Under the pieces are notes generated by a model. The model was not told the origin of the DNA. It did no database searches and was given only the letters and a program-made list of their open reading frames with translations. Position numbers and translations under genes: made by a program. DNA of 64,000 bases from Thermoflavifilum sp. (lineage in GTDB: Bacteria; Bacteroidota; Bacteroidia; Chitinophagales; Chitinophagaceae), in the NCBI GenBank assembly GCA_023511875.1, contig JAIMAQ010000001.1, positions 434,001 through 498,000 on the forward strand, in the 5' to 3' direction. This document shows positions 26,309 to 34,702 of this stretch, one piece after another. Each line of letters starts with the position of its first letter. Positions within the stretch are counted from its first letter, which is position 1.

Positions 26309-27121
26309 TTATAGTTGAATAGTGCCTTCTTCTACGGTAATCTCAGGCGTATGATACACGATAGAACCTGGAGGCACACTTCGCGTTAGCCAAACATTCC
26401 CACCAATGATGCTATGGTGGCCAATAACCGTGTCTCCGCCTAAAATGGTTGCTCCTGAATAAATAACCACATGATCTTCAACGGTGGGATGGCGTTTGGT
26501 GGAAGCCATGCTTTTATCTACACTAAGCGCGCCCAAGGTAGCCCCTTGATAGAGTTTCACATGTTTACCTATCTGAGCTGTTTCTCCGATGACAATGCCA
26601 GTACCGTGATCGATGAAGAAATATTCATCAATTTCAGCACCTGGGTGAATATCAATGCCGGTTTGCGAATGGGCATGTTCGGTGAGGATGCGTGGAATGA
26701 GCGGCACCTCTAGCTTGAGCAAAGCATGAGCAATACGATAAAATGCAATGGCTTGAAAACCTGGATATGCACGGATCACTTCGAAATGGCTTTTTGCCGC
26801 TGGGTCGCCCGAAACAATGGCATCAACATCGGTATTTAAGATTTCGTATAAAGCAGGAACCTGTTGGAAAAAAGCTTCGGCAATAGCCTGATGATTGGCT
26901 TGTTGACAGACTTTTGTAGCTTGTAAGATATGAATTAACCGATGCTTTAATTGGTAAAAATTATCTTCGATTTCTTTTAATGAGCGAAACAAGCAACGCG
27001 AGTGTTCGGGATACAGCAAGCAGATCAAATCATTAGCCCAGCCTGCAATTTCCTCATTAGGCGGCACAATGTCCATCCGTTGCTGTTTATCCCAAATTTT
27101 TTGAAAAAAAGTTTTATCCAT
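26309..27121 (-). CDS. cysE: Serine O-acetyltransferase
   Basis: The 270-residue protein has an alpha-helical N-terminal half and a C-terminal left-handed beta helix made of hexapeptide repeats, with DIHPGAEIDEYFFIDHGTG containing the catalytic His/Asp region and IGETAQIGKHVKLYQGATLG. It acetylates serine with acetyl-CoA as the first step of cysteine synthesis. The long N-terminal region resembles the EpsC/SatA branch. It heads the cysE-cysM pair. Confidence 0.93.
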   Translation of the reverse strand: MDKTFFQKIWDKQQRMDIVPPNEEIAGWANDLICLLYPEHSRCLFRSLKEIEDNFYQLKHRLIHILQATKVCQQANHQAIAEAFFQQVPALYEILNTDVDAIVSGDPAAKSHFEVIRAYPGFQAIAFYRIAHALLKLEVPLIPRILTEHAHSQTGIDIHPGAEIDEYFFIDHGTGIVIGETAQIGKHVKLYQGATLGALSVDKSMASTKRHPTVEDHVVIYSGATILGGDTVIGHHSIIGGNVWLTRSVPPGSIVYHTPEITVEEGTIQL

Positions 27122-27249
27122 GCAGCTATCCTTAAAAGATGTTTAACTGAGAAGAGCTTTCTTCAAATCATTTGCAATTTTACGGAAAAACATGCAGGCA
27201 TGCTGTCATAAAAATGACATCTATAATGGAAAATCGAGAATGGGATGAT

Positions 27250-28161
27250 TTAATATCCCCAGTTTTTCATCACATCAAAATCGGCAGCTACGCAATCGAG
27301 TGGCGGCTGCCCCTGATAAGATTCTTGTTCAACGATAAAATAGCGTGTTCCTCCAATTGTGCGGCCTTCTTCCACGATTTGATGCACAGGGATTATCCCT
27401 TTTCCTAAAATGCAGCTTTCATATTTTTCGCCCATTTCGCCTCCCTTTGCAACGGGAATCTCGTCTTTGACATGCATGAGCAAAAAGCGGCCGGGATATT
27501 CTTTTAAAATTTGTTGAGCTCGACCGCCAGCACCATACATGTTGCCAATGTCGATTTGTTGAGCCACCCATTGGGGATCGGTGTGATGGAGGATAATATC
27601 ATACATCCGCTGACCATTCAATGTAGTGTTGAATTCAAAATCGTGATTATGATAGCCAAATTGCAGGCCATATTGCTTGGCCAATTGCCCACAGCGATTC
27701 ATGATATCCAAAAAATGCAGCAGGCCATCGTAATTTTTGCGAAGGCTTTCATCCATCCAAGGACTGATTAAGAATTGTTGCCCTACTGTAGCTGCATCTT
27801 CAAGTGTATATTTCCACTCATCGGTAAAATCTTTTGCTTGCTCATCCCAATCCGATGGTTTCAACACCACATGCCCGCTAGGCATGCTCAAGCCCAGTTG
27901 CTGCAGTAGTTGTTTAAACTCTTTGGCGGAATAGCCATAAAACTTACGGTGTACATAGTTTGCGTGTTCTACATAACGATAACCAATCTGAGCCAGCTTT
28001 TCCAGGGTTGCAGAAGGGTTTTTTTGCATATCATCGCGTACGGAATACAGTTGAATGCCCAAAATGGTATCAGGAAATCTTTTCTCGGAGAAGGCTTTTG
28101 GCCATAAGGCCATACTCATGAGGCTAGCCGAACTGAGTTTAAGAAAATGACGTCGATGCAT
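27250..28161 (-). CDS. Sugar phosphate isomerase/epimerase-like TIM-barrel protein, Tat-exported
   Basis: The 303-residue protein opens with MHRRHFLKLSSAS followed by a hydrophobic stretch, a twin-arginine signal. The rest is a xylose-isomerase-like (AP endonuclease 2) TIM barrel, with LGIQLYSVRDDM, FGYHNHDFEF, QQIDIGNMYGAGG and LMHVKDEIP carrying the probable metal ligands. Many exported Bacteroidota members of this family are uncharacterised; they probably isomerise or epimerise keto-sugars in the periplasm. It is transcribed away from the flippase gene. Confidence 0.85.
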   Translation of the reverse strand: MHRRHFLKLSSASLMSMALWPKAFSEKRFPDTILGIQLYSVRDDMQKNPSATLEKLAQIGYRYVEHANYVHRKFYGYSAKEFKQLLQQLGLSMPSGHVVLKPSDWDEQAKDFTDEWKYTLEDAATVGQQFLISPWMDESLRKNYDGLLHFLDIMNRCGQLAKQYGLQFGYHNHDFEFNTTLNGQRMYDIILHHTDPQWVAQQIDIGNMYGAGGRAQQILKEYPGRFLLMHVKDEIPVAKGGEMGEKYESCILGKGIIPVHQIVEEGRTIGGTRYFIVEQESYQGQPPLDCVAADFDVMKNWGY

Positions 28162-28209
28162 GAATACGAGTTTTAGGCAGGTAAGTTACGGATTTCTTAT
28201 TTTGGATGC

Positions 28210-29499
28210 ATGCAATTTGGAGGGCATATACGGGATAATCTAATTGGGCGCTTGGCTTATCTCTGTGTGCAAATGGCGTTTATGCTTGGCTTGATCCGAC
28301 TACTTGGCCCCAAATACAACGGCGTATTTACCTTGTTGGTGACCAATGCAGCCCTATGTGTGTTACTCATTGGGCAAGGCATAGATGCGGCCATGATTTA
28401 TGATGTCAGTCGCCAACTTCGCCCTTTTGCCGAACGCTTGCATATGTTGCTTGGAGTTGGGTTACTGCAGCTAGTGATATTGTGTGGAGTGAGTGTATTG
28501 TATGCATGGATTACTGGGATGTCGCTATTCGGCTTTTCCACATTTTGGGGATGTATATATGCCGCATCTTTGTTGGCCAATCAATACGGCATGGCATTTT
28601 TGTTTGCTGCCAAACGGTTTCGGGCGGTCTATTGGATATTGTGCATAGGGTATGGAATGGCATTGCTTTGCTTATATGTGTGGAACCATATTAGTCATCA
28701 GGTAACAGGATATTGGGGCATCGTTTATGCTATTTGGGTAAACCTGGCAACTGGGTTGAGTTTGATGGGGTATGCATTGTGGATACATCGTGCACAATGG
28801 CGGTGGAGAGGCATTCGTTTTCGTCTTCCAGCTCATTCCATTTGGCATTTTGGTCAACTTGCTTTCTGGGCAAACGTATTTCAATATCTTGCTTATCGGG
28901 TAGATATCTGGATGGTAGATCTATTTTTAGGCAAAACATCGTTGGGTATATATGCAGTATCTGCTAAGCTCATACAGATGTTGTGGGTGATCCCAACATC
29001 TATAGCCACGGTAGTGTTTGCATATGCAGATAGGGTTGAAGAGCAGCAATGGCAATCGGAGTATGATAGATGGTTGCGAGTCGTTGGCCTGGGTGTATGG
29101 ATAGTAGATGTTTTTCTATTCTTTACGGCTTATTTTTGGATAAAATGGTTTTTGGGTTCGGCCTTTGTTGGGGCAACAAAGCCTTTTTTAATTTTATTGC
29201 CAGGTGCCAGCCTGTTTGTTTGGAATATTTTATTGGCAGCATATTTTTCAGCACAAAATAAAGTTTGGATGAACGTCATCAACTCTGCTTGTTGCTTCAT
29301 GATTATTGCTTTGCTCGACTGGTGGTGGATTCCACGTTTCGGTATTGAAGGGGCAGCTTGGGCTTCTAGCATAGGTTATGCATATAGCGGATGTTGGGCC
29401 TGGTGGATGTTGTATAAAACAGATTCCTTTAGGGCTTTGCGACTGCTTCGCTGGCCCAAAAAAGAAGTGCAACAAATTGTTCACGCTCTCTTACGTTAG
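28210..29499 (+). CDS. Polysaccharide flippase (Wzx/oligosaccharide transporter family)
   Basis: The 429-residue inner-membrane protein has about twelve hydrophobic segments and the layout of the MOP-superfamily lipid-linked oligosaccharide flippases. It starts GHIRDNLIGRLAYLCVQMAF and has YRVDIWMVDLFLGKTSLGIYAVSAKL in two halves around the centre (about 230-260), the most conserved part of the family. The glycosyltransferase gene begins at its stop codon, so the two probably form one envelope-polysaccharide unit. Confidence 0.85.
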   Translation: MQFGGHIRDNLIGRLAYLCVQMAFMLGLIRLLGPKYNGVFTLLVTNAALCVLLIGQGIDAAMIYDVSRQLRPFAERLHMLLGVGLLQLVILCGVSVLYAWITGMSLFGFSTFWGCIYAASLLANQYGMAFLFAAKRFRAVYWILCIGYGMALLCLYVWNHISHQVTGYWGIVYAIWVNLATGLSLMGYALWIHRAQWRWRGIRFRLPAHSIWHFGQLAFWANVFQYLAYRVDIWMVDLFLGKTSLGIYAVSAKLIQMLWVIPTSIATVVFAYADRVEEQQWQSEYDRWLRVVGLGVWIVDVFLFFTAYFWIKWFLGSAFVGATKPFLILLPGASLFVWNILLAAYFSAQNKVWMNVINSACCFMIIALLDWWWIPRFGIEGAAWASSIGYAYSGCWAWWMLYKTDSFRALRLLRWPKKEVQQIVHALLR

Positions 29500-29501
29500 T
29501 G

Positions 29502-30665
29502 ATGGCCCATCGGAAAAAAATTCTTTGGTTGGTGAGCTGGTATCCCGACAGGATGCAACCTACCAATGGAGATTTTATTGAAAGGCATGCACTGGCTGCT
29601 AGTCGCGTTGCCGATATTGTGGTCGTGCATTTGACAAAAGATCCCACATTGTCTGCTGCAAGGCTAGAAGTAGATGATAGTAGTGCCCCTAGTTTGGTGG
29701 TATACCGATGGTATGATGTGCCTTCGACGTTTCAACATCCGCTATTTCGAAAAATTCATCATGCTTGGAAATACGCGTGGGCGGCCTATCGAGTATTGAC
29801 GATAGTGTTTAAGCAACAAGGAAAGCCAGACTTGGTACATGCACATGTTTCCTGGAAGGCAGGGCTGCTGGCCTTGTGCTTGAAATATCTGAAGGGCTAT
29901 CACTATATATTGAGCGAACATGCCAGTTATTTTCAACCCGGTTCTTCTCAAGGATACGCTCATGATGATCAGTTAAGAAAATGGCTTATTCGGCAAATAC
30001 TACGCCATGCCTCGCTATGGCTGCCCGTTTCAGTGGATCTTGGGAATCAATTACAGGCCATCGCTGGGACTAAGGATTTTCTAGTGGTACCCAATGCTGT
30101 AGATACTCATTTATTCTTTTATAGCCACAAGGCTCATCGGCAAGTAAGGCGGTTCATCCATGTGTCGAATATGCAGCCCCATAAATGTCCATCCATGATT
30201 TTGCAGGCTTTTGCAGCAGCCATAGATCAGCTGCACGACTGGCAAATGGTAATGGTGGGCCCTGTAGAGTCAAGATTAAAGGAACTAGTCGATCGAAATG
30301 GTTCATTAAAAGACAGGGTGATCTTTACGGGTTGGCTTTCACATGCACAGTTGGCCAATTACTTGCGTGAAGCCGACTGCCTGATTTTGTATAGCCTTTA
30401 CGAAAATCAACCCTGTGCAATTTTAGAAGCGCTTTGCTGCGGCCTGCCTGTCATTGCGGCGGCTGTAGGAGGAGTTCCTGAAATCATTTCCAATGATAAA
30501 GGTATACTGGTTCCTCCAGCCGATGTAGAATCACTTCAGGAAGCCATGTGTCAGATGGCAATAAAAATCCGTGATTTTGATCGAGAAACGATTGCTAAGC
30601 AGGCTTGCCAAAAATATGCTTATGAAACGATAGCCATACGATTTCAAGAAGTATATGCGTTATGA
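29502..30665 (+). CDS. Glycosyltransferase family 4 protein
   Basis: This 387-residue GT-B protein starts MAHRKKILWLVSWYPDRMQP. Its C-terminal domain holds GRNA-like FIHVSNMQPHK, FTGWLSHAQLANYLREADCL and the E-x7-E type nucleotide-sugar motif in YENQPCAILEALCCGLPVI. It transfers a sugar to a lipid-linked glycan in the cytoplasm. A GTG overlapping the flippase stop (29499) is an alternative start; the ATG at 29502 is preferred. Sugar specificity cannot be read. Confidence 0.9.
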   Translation: MAHRKKILWLVSWYPDRMQPTNGDFIERHALAASRVADIVVVHLTKDPTLSAARLEVDDSSAPSLVVYRWYDVPSTFQHPLFRKIHHAWKYAWAAYRVLTIVFKQQGKPDLVHAHVSWKAGLLALCLKYLKGYHYILSEHASYFQPGSSQGYAHDDQLRKWLIRQILRHASLWLPVSVDLGNQLQAIAGTKDFLVVPNAVDTHLFFYSHKAHRQVRRFIHVSNMQPHKCPSMILQAFAAAIDQLHDWQMVMVGPVESRLKELVDRNGSLKDRVIFTGWLSHAQLANYLREADCLILYSLYENQPCAILEALCCGLPVIAAAVGGVPEIISNDKGILVPPADVESLQEAMCQMAIKIRDFDRETIAKQACQKYAYETIAIRFQEVYAL

Positions 30666-30696
30666 TTGTGTATTTAGGTGAAAATATTTACCTTTA
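30665..30696 (+). promoter_or_regulatory. Possible promoter of the small coiled-coil protein
   Basis: ATTG (30665-30668) and TACCTTTA (30689-30696) are separated by 20 bases, one base off the Bacteroidota -7 consensus. It overlaps the end of the glycosyltransferase gene. Confidence 0.4.
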
Positions 30697-30729
30697 TCAC
30701 ATAATAAGTTAACCATTAAGCTTTATCCT

Positions 30730-30978
30730 ATGCAACCACACAGGCCAAGGGTGGGAAGCTCCCATCCGTCAGACTTGATGAGTAAACGTGCCCTAATTGC
30801 TGAGCAGCAAAAACTCCGCACTGAGATTAATCGCTTAAAACTCGTTCTTCAGGCACATGCTCACGATCCTTTGCGTGATTATATTCTCACCGAGCTTTGT
30901 GTACTCGAAGAAGAGCTAGCGCAGATCAACATAGTGTTGGAGCAAATCAACGATGATCGCAACAAGCCCACTGATTAA
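30730..30978 (+). CDS. Small coiled-coil protein of unknown function
   Basis: This 82-residue protein is not one I recognise. After a basic, Pro/Ser-rich N-terminus it forms two predicted amphipathic helices: EQQKLRTEINRLKLVLQAH and LCVLEEELAQINIVLEQI, with leucine or isoleucine at heptad positions, so a helical hairpin or dimer is likely. It is cytoplasmic, with no signal or membrane segment. A second in-frame ATG at 30778 would keep both helices. It converges on the thioesterase gene with two bases between the stops. Confidence 0.6.
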   Translation: MQPHRPRVGSSHPSDLMSKRALIAEQQKLRTEINRLKLVLQAHAHDPLRDYILTELCVLEEELAQINIVLEQINDDRNKPTD

Positions 30979-30980
30979 GC

Positions 30981-31430
30981 TTAAGTCGATATTCGTATCT
31001 GATAGGGCTCGAATTGTTGCCTAAATGTTTCTGGCAAAGACAGTGTTTTCCTTAAGGCATAATTGTAGCATACCATACCGGTAATGGCCTCGGCAATGAC
31101 CGGTTGTTCTTCAGTTGTAGTTTTTACAATATAACAAAATTCTACTGCAGCCTTTTCGCACTCAGATACGCCTATACCTATGCTTAAGGTATCGCCATAA
31201 TGCGCTTCGTGAAGATATGCGATGGAAAGATAGGCCATGATAAAAGATGGCCCAGAAGCATCGAATTCGTGAAGTCCAATCTGTTGTAAAAAACGCACAC
31301 GGGCTTCATGCAAGAGGCTAATAAGCGCATCATGCCCCAGATGACCGCCGTAATTAATATCCTGAATACGTATGGGTATTTCAGTAGTAAAGGGCAACGA
31401 ATGCGGAACATGTAATTTTACTCGAGTCAT
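30981..31430 (-). CDS. Acyl-CoA thioesterase, hotdog fold (4-hydroxybenzoyl-CoA thioesterase/YbgC type)
   Basis: The 149-residue protein shows the hotdog signature QDINYGGHLGHDALISLLHE, with the Asp and the small glycine loop of the YbgC/4HBT group, then ARVRFLQQIGL. It would hydrolyse an acyl-CoA thioester in the cytoplasm; substrate unknown. Its ATG overlaps the rdgB stop codon (ATGA), so the genes are translationally coupled in a three-gene operon. Confidence 0.85.
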   Translation of the reverse strand: MTRVKLHVPHSLPFTTEIPIRIQDINYGGHLGHDALISLLHEARVRFLQQIGLHEFDASGPSFIMAYLSIAYLHEAHYGDTLSIGIGVSECEKAAVEFCYIVKTTTEEQPVIAEAITGMVCYNYALRKTLSLPETFRQQFEPYQIRIST

Positions 31431-32026
31431 TGTTTGGAATAGGTAAGTTGTTGCAAAAGGGCTATCCAGGCTTTTACCGCACGAGCCCGATGGCTATATT
31501 GATTTTTTTCTGCTAAGCTCATTTCAGCAAACGTGTATCTGCTGCCTTCTGGAATAAATATGGGATCATATCCAAATCCATTGTTTCCGCGAGGTGGCTC
31601 GATGATTTGGCCTGCACAACGGCCCTCTACCTGATAAAGCTTGCCTTTCCAGATCAGGGTAATCACTGTGCGAAATTGTGCACTGCGATCGGTAATTCCT
31701 TGCAATTTCGAAAGCAGCAGCATGATATTTTGTTCATCAGTAGCCTGATCACCAGCAAATCTTGCAGAGTGTGCTCCTGGAGCGCCTTGTAAAGCATTCA
31801 CTTCCAATCCACTATCTTCTGCTAAACAATCTTGTTGTAGCGCTTCGTATACCGTCAAGGCTTTGATACGCGAGTTGTCTTCCAATGTGTCAAAGGGCTC
31901 CATAAGCTCACCAGTAAATCCCACCTCATCCAATCCAATCAACCGAATATCTGGGGGTAAGAGCGATTGAAATTCTTGAATTTTGTGTTTGTTGCGTGTG
32001 GCAAAAATATAGGTGAGCATATGCAT
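31427..32026 (-). CDS. rdgB: Non-canonical purine NTP pyrophosphatase (XTP/dITP diphosphatase, RdgB/HAM1)
   Basis: The 199-residue enzyme hydrolyses dITP and XTP to keep them out of DNA and RNA. Family hallmarks are FATRNKHKIQEF near the N-terminus, AEDSGLEVNALQGAPG with metal-binding residues, GNNGFGYDPIFIPEG and the C-terminal SHRARA. The ATG at 32026 shares its A with the TAA of the upstream gene; a second ATG two codons later is possible. Confidence 0.95.
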   Translation of the reverse strand: MHMLTYIFATRNKHKIQEFQSLLPPDIRLIGLDEVGFTGELMEPFDTLEDNSRIKALTVYEALQQDCLAEDSGLEVNALQGAPGAHSARFAGDQATDEQNIMLLLSKLQGITDRSAQFRTVITLIWKGKLYQVEGRCAGQIIEPPRGNNGFGYDPIFIPEGSRYTFAEMSLAEKNQYSHRARAVKAWIALLQQLTYSKQ

Positions 32027-32469
32027 TAATTAATTACAAACATACGTTTGAGCGCTTGCCAGAGCAATTTTTTCTTCGACTTATCGGCATGCAATATCGA
32101 AAGTGAATCTGCAAGAAGAAACTGTGTGTGATGAGCCGTAAAAGGTTGATAAGCGTTTAAGCCAGCAGTGGGCAAATCGGCTATGGGTATGCCAAACAGC
32201 AAAACCACTTGAGGCATTAGCAGGTGAATTGATGACCATGAAATGGATTGAATAGCATCATCAACATACCATATTCCTGCATCTTGTTCAGGAATCAGTT
32301 TGCACGAACGCAAAATATCGTTCAAGAGTTGCTGCAAAGTGGCCGTTTGCTCGCCAGCAGTGATCACGACTAATACTTTTTTTTCAAATTTACCCTGTAG
32401 CTCAACAACATTTTGCTGGGCTACAAAAATGGGAGAAGAAAAAAGCTGTGCAAGAAAATAAGCGTCCAT
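32026..32469 (-). CDS. Conserved-looking small protein, possibly a DNA polymerase III psi (HolD)-like subunit
   Basis: This 147-residue soluble protein cannot be assigned with certainty. Its order of features resembles HolD: a central beta-rich stretch KVLVVITAGE, then LQQLLNDILRSCKLIPEQ, then QVVLLFGIP, and a C-terminal SLSILHADKSKKKLLWQALK that echoes the L-x2-NP-x3-K-x2-LW pattern at the end of gammaproteobacterial psi subunits. Psi links the clamp loader to SSB. It is the first gene of the operon with rdgB and the thioesterase. The HolD idea is only a resemblance by eye. Confidence 0.6.
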   Translation of the reverse strand: MDAYFLAQLFSSPIFVAQQNVVELQGKFEKKVLVVITAGEQTATLQQLLNDILRSCKLIPEQDAGIWYVDDAIQSISWSSIHLLMPQVVLLFGIPIADLPTAGLNAYQPFTAHHTQFLLADSLSILHADKSKKKLLWQALKRMFVIN

Positions 32470-32553
32470 GGCACGTTGGCAGTAAAACTCTGAACTGTTT
32501 AATTAGGTTCGCTGAAAAAATGCTAATTTGCAAAAGTCATAAAAATTTCGCTC

Positions 32554-33627
32554 ATGGATACTTCATTTGTTTTACAAGAAATCAAAATCACACGGGTTGG
32601 TAAATCTCTAGTGAAAGAAGTAAACTTCGCTCAGCTGGGTTTTGGAAAAGTGTTTTCCGATCATATGCTAGTGGCCGATTATGCGAATGGGCAATGGCAA
32701 CAGCCTGAGATTATACCTTTTCAACCCATATCTATCAGTCCGTCTAACTCCACCTTGCATTATGGGCAAGCCATTTTCGAAGGGCTAAAGGCCTACCGTA
32801 CGCAACAAGGAGATGTAGTCATTTTCCGTCCTTATGATAATTTCAAACGTTTTAATCTTTCGGCAGATAGAATGGATATGCCAGCCGTGCCTGAAGAAAT
32901 TTTCATTGAGGGCATGAAAAAACTTGTAGATTTAGACCGAGCTTGGGTTCCCGCACAACCCGATTGTTCACTATATATTCGTCCGTTTATGATTGCAATG
33001 GATGAATATATTGGAGTGCGCACGTCTTTAAGTTATCGTTTTATGATCATTACTTCGCCAGCTGGTGCTTACTACAACAAGCCAGTAAAGTTGTATGTGC
33101 AAGACAAATATGTACGTGCGTTTCCTGGGGGAACTGGATATGCCAAGGCCGCTGGCAATTATGCCGCTGCGCTAAAGCCCACGCGTGAGGTGCAAGAAAT
33201 GGGCTACGACCAGATCCTTTGGACAGACGGCATTCATCATCGGTATTTGCAGGAATGTGGTACAATGAATGTATTTGTAGTAATCGGTGATAAGGCCATT
33301 ACGCCCGATCTTTCAGAAGGCACTATTCTGGCAGGTGTTACCCGTAACAGTGTCATCACCCTCTTGCATGATGAAGGTATCGAAGTAGAAGAACGCCCCA
33401 TTAGCATAGATGAGGTTATCCGCGCGCATGAAGAAGGGCAGCTCAGAGAAATCTTTGGTACCGGCACAGCGGCCAGTATCAGTTATGTGAGTGAGCTTAC
33501 TTATCGAGAACATCAAATTACCTTCGATATTGCCCAATGGAAAATTGCTCCCACCATTTTGCGCAAGCTCAATGACATCAAGGAAGGTAGGCTTCCCGAT
33601 CGTTATGGGTGGAACCTAAGGGTATAA
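32554..33627 (+). CDS. ilvE: Branched-chain amino acid aminotransferase (type II)
   Basis: The 357-residue PLP enzyme interconverts leucine, isoleucine and valine with their 2-keto acids. It has the class IV fold; AAGNYAAALKPTREVQEMGY carries the PLP lysine region of type II (eukaryote-like) enzymes, and LQECGTMNVFVV and GTGTAASISYV follow as expected. The length is typical. It stands alone, followed by a terminator and the str operon promoter. Confidence 0.93.
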   Translation: MDTSFVLQEIKITRVGKSLVKEVNFAQLGFGKVFSDHMLVADYANGQWQQPEIIPFQPISISPSNSTLHYGQAIFEGLKAYRTQQGDVVIFRPYDNFKRFNLSADRMDMPAVPEEIFIEGMKKLVDLDRAWVPAQPDCSLYIRPFMIAMDEYIGVRTSLSYRFMIITSPAGAYYNKPVKLYVQDKYVRAFPGGTGYAKAAGNYAAALKPTREVQEMGYDQILWTDGIHHRYLQECGTMNVFVVIGDKAITPDLSEGTILAGVTRNSVITLLHDEGIEVEERPISIDEVIRAHEEGQLREIFGTGTAASISYVSELTYREHQITFDIAQWKIAPTILRKLNDIKEGRLPDRYGWNLRV

Positions 33628-33691
33628 ATCTTTTTTGCTGCCAGAAGTGAGTGGGGTTGATGAACATGGCTGAAAAATTGAGCAAGTGAAT

Positions 33692-33720
33692 AACCGATGG
33701 GTTTTCACTCTCGGTTTTTT
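33692..33720 (+). terminator. Hairpin terminator after ilvE
   Basis: AACCGA (33692-33697) pairs with TCGGTT (33711-33716) around a 13-base loop, followed by a T run to 33720. The T run also provides the -33 element of the next promoter. Confidence 0.6.
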
Positions 33721-33749
33721 GTTTATTTTAGGAGATAATCATACCTTTG
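33718..33749 (+). promoter_or_regulatory. Promoter of the str operon (rpsL)
   Basis: TTTG (33718-33721), 20 bases, TACCTTTG (33742-33749). The rpsL ATG at 33794 leaves a leader of about 40 bases without a Shine-Dalgarno sequence. Confidence 0.75.
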
Positions 33750-33793
33750 CCATCCCAAAAAGCATTGCAGGTACAAAACCATAATTCAAGAAC

Positions 33794-34174
33794 ATGCCAA
33801 CTATACAGCAACTCGTTAGGAAAGGCAGAGAAATAGTCAGGGCCAAGTCTAAGTCTAGGGCACTTGATGGATGTCCACAACGAAGAGGGGTATGTACACG
33901 TGTGTATACCACAACGCCCAAAAAGCCTAATTCGGCATTGCGCAAAGTAGCTAAGGTGAGGCTCACCAATAAGGTAGAAGTAATTGCCTATATTCCAGGC
34001 GAAGGCCATAACCTACAAGAGCACTCCATAGTGTTAGTAAGGGGTGGTCGTGTGAAGGATCTGCCAGGAGTGCGCTATCATATTGTGCGAGGAGCACTCG
34101 ACACAGCTGGTGTGAAAGACCGAAAGAAGAGTCGTTCTAAATACGGGACTAAGAAGGAAAAAGCCAAAAAATAA
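33794..34174 (+). CDS. rpsL: 30S ribosomal protein S12
   Basis: The 126-residue protein of the decoding centre contains [18 protein letters not shown], including the lysine that changes in streptomycin resistance (wild type here), and [13 protein letters not shown] with the second resistance site also wild type. The C-terminal tail is Lys-rich. It is the first gene of rpsL-rpsG-fusA, six bases before rpsG. Confidence 0.98.
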   Translation: MPTIQQLVRKGREIVRAKSKSRALDGCPQRRGVCTRVYTTTPKKPNSALRKVAKVRLTNKVEVIAYIPGEGHNLQEHSIVLVRGGRVKDLPGVRYHIVRGALDTAGVKDRKKSRSKYGTKKEKAKK

Positions 34175-34180
34175 AATTAC

Positions 34181-34648
34181 ATGAGAAAGCAAGCTGCCAA
34201 AAAATTACCCTTGCAGCCCGATCCGAGGTTTAATGACGAGATGGTTACTCGGTTTATCAATAATATTTTGCGTCGGGGGAAAAAAAGTTTGGCTTCTAAG
34301 ATTTTTTATCAAGCTATAGACTTAGTAAGCCAGCAGACGGGTGAAGATGGCTATGAAGTATGGAAGCGGGCGTTGAGTAATGTGATGCCGGCTATTGAAG
34401 TGAGGAGCCGTCGTATAGGTGGAGCTACCTTTCAGATTCCTACTGAAGTAAGGCCCGACCGGAAAATATCGCTCAGCATGAAATGGTTAATCCAATATGC
34501 CAAAGAACGTCATGGCAAGAGCATGGTTGAAAAATTAGCTGCAGAAATCATAGCAGCCAGTAAGGGCGAGGGTGGCGCTTTCAAGAAAAAAGAAGATACT
34601 CACAGAATGGCTGAAGCCAATAAAGCTTTCTCCCATTTCCGAATCTAA
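34181..34648 (+). CDS. rpsG: 30S ribosomal protein S7
   Basis: The 155-residue head-assembly protein binds the 3' major domain of 16S rRNA. DPRFNDEMVTRFINNILRRG near the N-terminus and GGATFQIPTEVRPDRK are family signatures. It lies between rpsL and fusA, as in nearly all bacteria. Confidence 0.98.
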   Translation: MRKQAAKKLPLQPDPRFNDEMVTRFINNILRRGKKSLASKIFYQAIDLVSQQTGEDGYEVWKRALSNVMPAIEVRSRRIGGATFQIPTEVRPDRKISLSMKWLIQYAKERHGKSMVEKLAAEIIAASKGEGGAFKKKEDTHRMAEANKAFSHFRI

Positions 34649-34702
34649 GGTGGAGAAAGTTTTTGCATTCAATAACTTTTAGCAAGTTTAGCAAGATAAA
34701 TT

